DNA of 64,000 nt from Eudromia elegans (Eukaryota > Chordata > Aves > Tinamiformes > Tinamidae), in assembly GCA_003342815.1 (NCBI GenBank), contig PTEX01000032.1, positions 4,709,329 to 4,773,328 on the forward strand, read 5' to 3'. Positions within the stretch are counted from its first letter, which is position 1. Each line of letters begins with the position of its first letter. Made by a program: the position numbers and the translations under genes. Shown piece by piece: positions 62,847 through 64,000 of the stretch. Below the pieces are notes generated by a model, which saw only the letters and a program-made list of their open reading frames with translations, had not been told where the DNA came from and searched no databases.

Positions 62847-64000
62847 CTTCAGGGAGTGGGAGGGATTAAGGGGAGGCACTTCTCCCCTAGAGGTTCAAAT
62901 ATATCTCCCAGGCAGCACAAAAAAATTGCTGGTATTCTGTACCACCCAGTGCCTGCCCACTTCTATGCTTGATTACCCCGATAAATCAGAAAACCTGTTT
63001 GTTACAGGCGCTCCTTCCATTACAGCTGTTGCTCTGGTTAACATCTTCTGAATCATCCAATTCATCAGGATCACATACATAGGGGTTTAATCCTTTGATT
63101 TAAGTTACTTTGTTCTGAATTTTTTGCTTCATCCCCTTACTGACAGAGGAACTGGATAAAGATAGATACGTCGGAGTAGCATTGTTTTTCTCCTCTGCTT
63201 TTTATTTTGCAGGGCGAGTGGGGAGGGGGAACAGGCCAGCTCTCCATTTCACAGGCTTTTAGTGGCATCACTCAGGGCTCACGGTGCAGCCTAAAATTCA
63301 AAGGGCCTGAAAAGCAGCACCAAAATTCTGAAGCACAGCGAGCCCTGTTGTGTTCTCCCAGCCATCAAAATGATAGCTCTGAAAAAAATTTATTAAATAG
63401 ACAAATAGCCTGGTGGTTACTCCAAGCCCTCCATCACCATGAGGCCTTTAGTGCTAATTTCTGTAAAAAGAACAAAACCAGGAATTGAGTTACAACTGAA
63501 GTGTAATTGCCACATAAATTATAGGGAGTGTCAAAGCTGGAAAGGGAAATGGGGAACATAGTAGGTCAAGCACTTACTAACGGCCTATCGAGTCACTCAC
63601 CTGCTCACATCAAAATCCGACACAATCACGGGAAGGACATGAGGGAACACGCTGTACTCCGCTGATTCTCAGCACGGGTTTGGGACTGATGCCCCCCTAA
63701 ACAAGCGGCTCCCACGTGCACTCACATGCCCCCAGCTTCACTCTCCACACTGCTGGGCCCAGCCCTACCAGTCCAGTTAACTGGTCAGTGAGAATCACAA
63801 GGAAACCATACGGCTTTAAGAACAGGGACAATAAACCCTACATCCCTCCTGGGGACAGCGGGAGCAAGGCCACCTTCTCGGAGAGGGCTGAGTCAAGTGA
63901 AGTCCTCACTCAAAGAACTGGCCTCAACCTCTGACCGCACAGGGTCCAGCAAAGGGAATCATAGCCTCTAAGTAAATCACAAGAGCAGTCCATGAATAAA

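Larger units (their letters stand above)
60151..64000. other. Non-coding block to window end
   Basis: A+T-rich DNA with simple repeats and no recognisable exon. The 174-codon open frame at 61304-61828 is the longest in this part but shows no known domain. The final 300 bases are somewhat GC-richer, with a few CpGs and a CCCACGTGCAC E-box at about 63711-63721. Confidence 0.55.

Noticed and set aside
1-64000. Endogenous retrovirus, CRISPR array, bacterial operon or phage-like content
   Set aside because: No paired LTRs, no retroviral protein motifs, no regularly spaced repeats, and no ribosome-binding-site or operon layout. The sequence reads throughout as vertebrate non-coding DNA.

Overview
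This is vertebrate nuclear DNA, most probably from a bird. The best evidence is one clear 5'-truncated CR1 (chicken repeat 1) LINE at about 37612-38460, ending in the CR1-type 8-bp tail repeat ATTCTATG. The rest of the 64 kb has very few recognisable interspersed repeats, many short poly-A and microsatellite tracts, and isolated CpG-rich patches in an A+T-rich background. CR1 also occurs in crocodilians and turtles; the low repeat density is what points to a bird.

I recognise no host protein-coding exon on either strand. The longest open frames (183 codons at 27940-28491, 174 codons at 61304-61828, then many of 90-160 codons) carry no domain I know, overlap other open frames, and are about what chance gives in 64 kb. 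The only translated sequence with recognisable homology is the decayed reverse-transcriptase end of the CR1 element. I found no tRNA, rRNA, snRNA, CRISPR, phage or plasmid feature. The window is best read as an intergenic region or the inside of a very long intron; the sequence alone does not say which gene lies nearby.

Layout: 1-10.4 kb is plain non-coding DNA with a CTCF-like motif at 741-755. 10.44-11.07 kb is pyrimidine-rich. 11.1-17.1 kb is A+T-rich, with one copy of a short dispersed repeat and a possible very old CR1 fragment. 17.82-18.44 kb is the largest CpG-rich block. 18.65-26.6 kb is plain. Two further CpG-rich patches lie at 26.64-26.88 and 28.18-28.46 kb. 34.1-35.3 kb packs together a 25-bp-arm inverted repeat holding a DR1 motif, a second hairpin, the second copy of the dispersed repeat and an ATTA-rich stretch. 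36.0-37.1 kb has a palindromic kappa-B motif and minus-strand CTCF-like motifs. The CR1 insertion follows. 49.83-49.96 kb combines a TATA box with a very dense CpG cluster and is the best promoter candidate. 50.1-64 kb is plain apart from simple repeats and a possible hAT-type relic near 59.9 kb.

I did not find a clear new multi-gene system. The items most worth checking are the structured cluster at 34.1-35.3 kb, the TATA/CpG promoter candidate at 49.86 kb, the two-copy dispersed repeat, and the convergent CTCF-like motifs about 36 kb apart.
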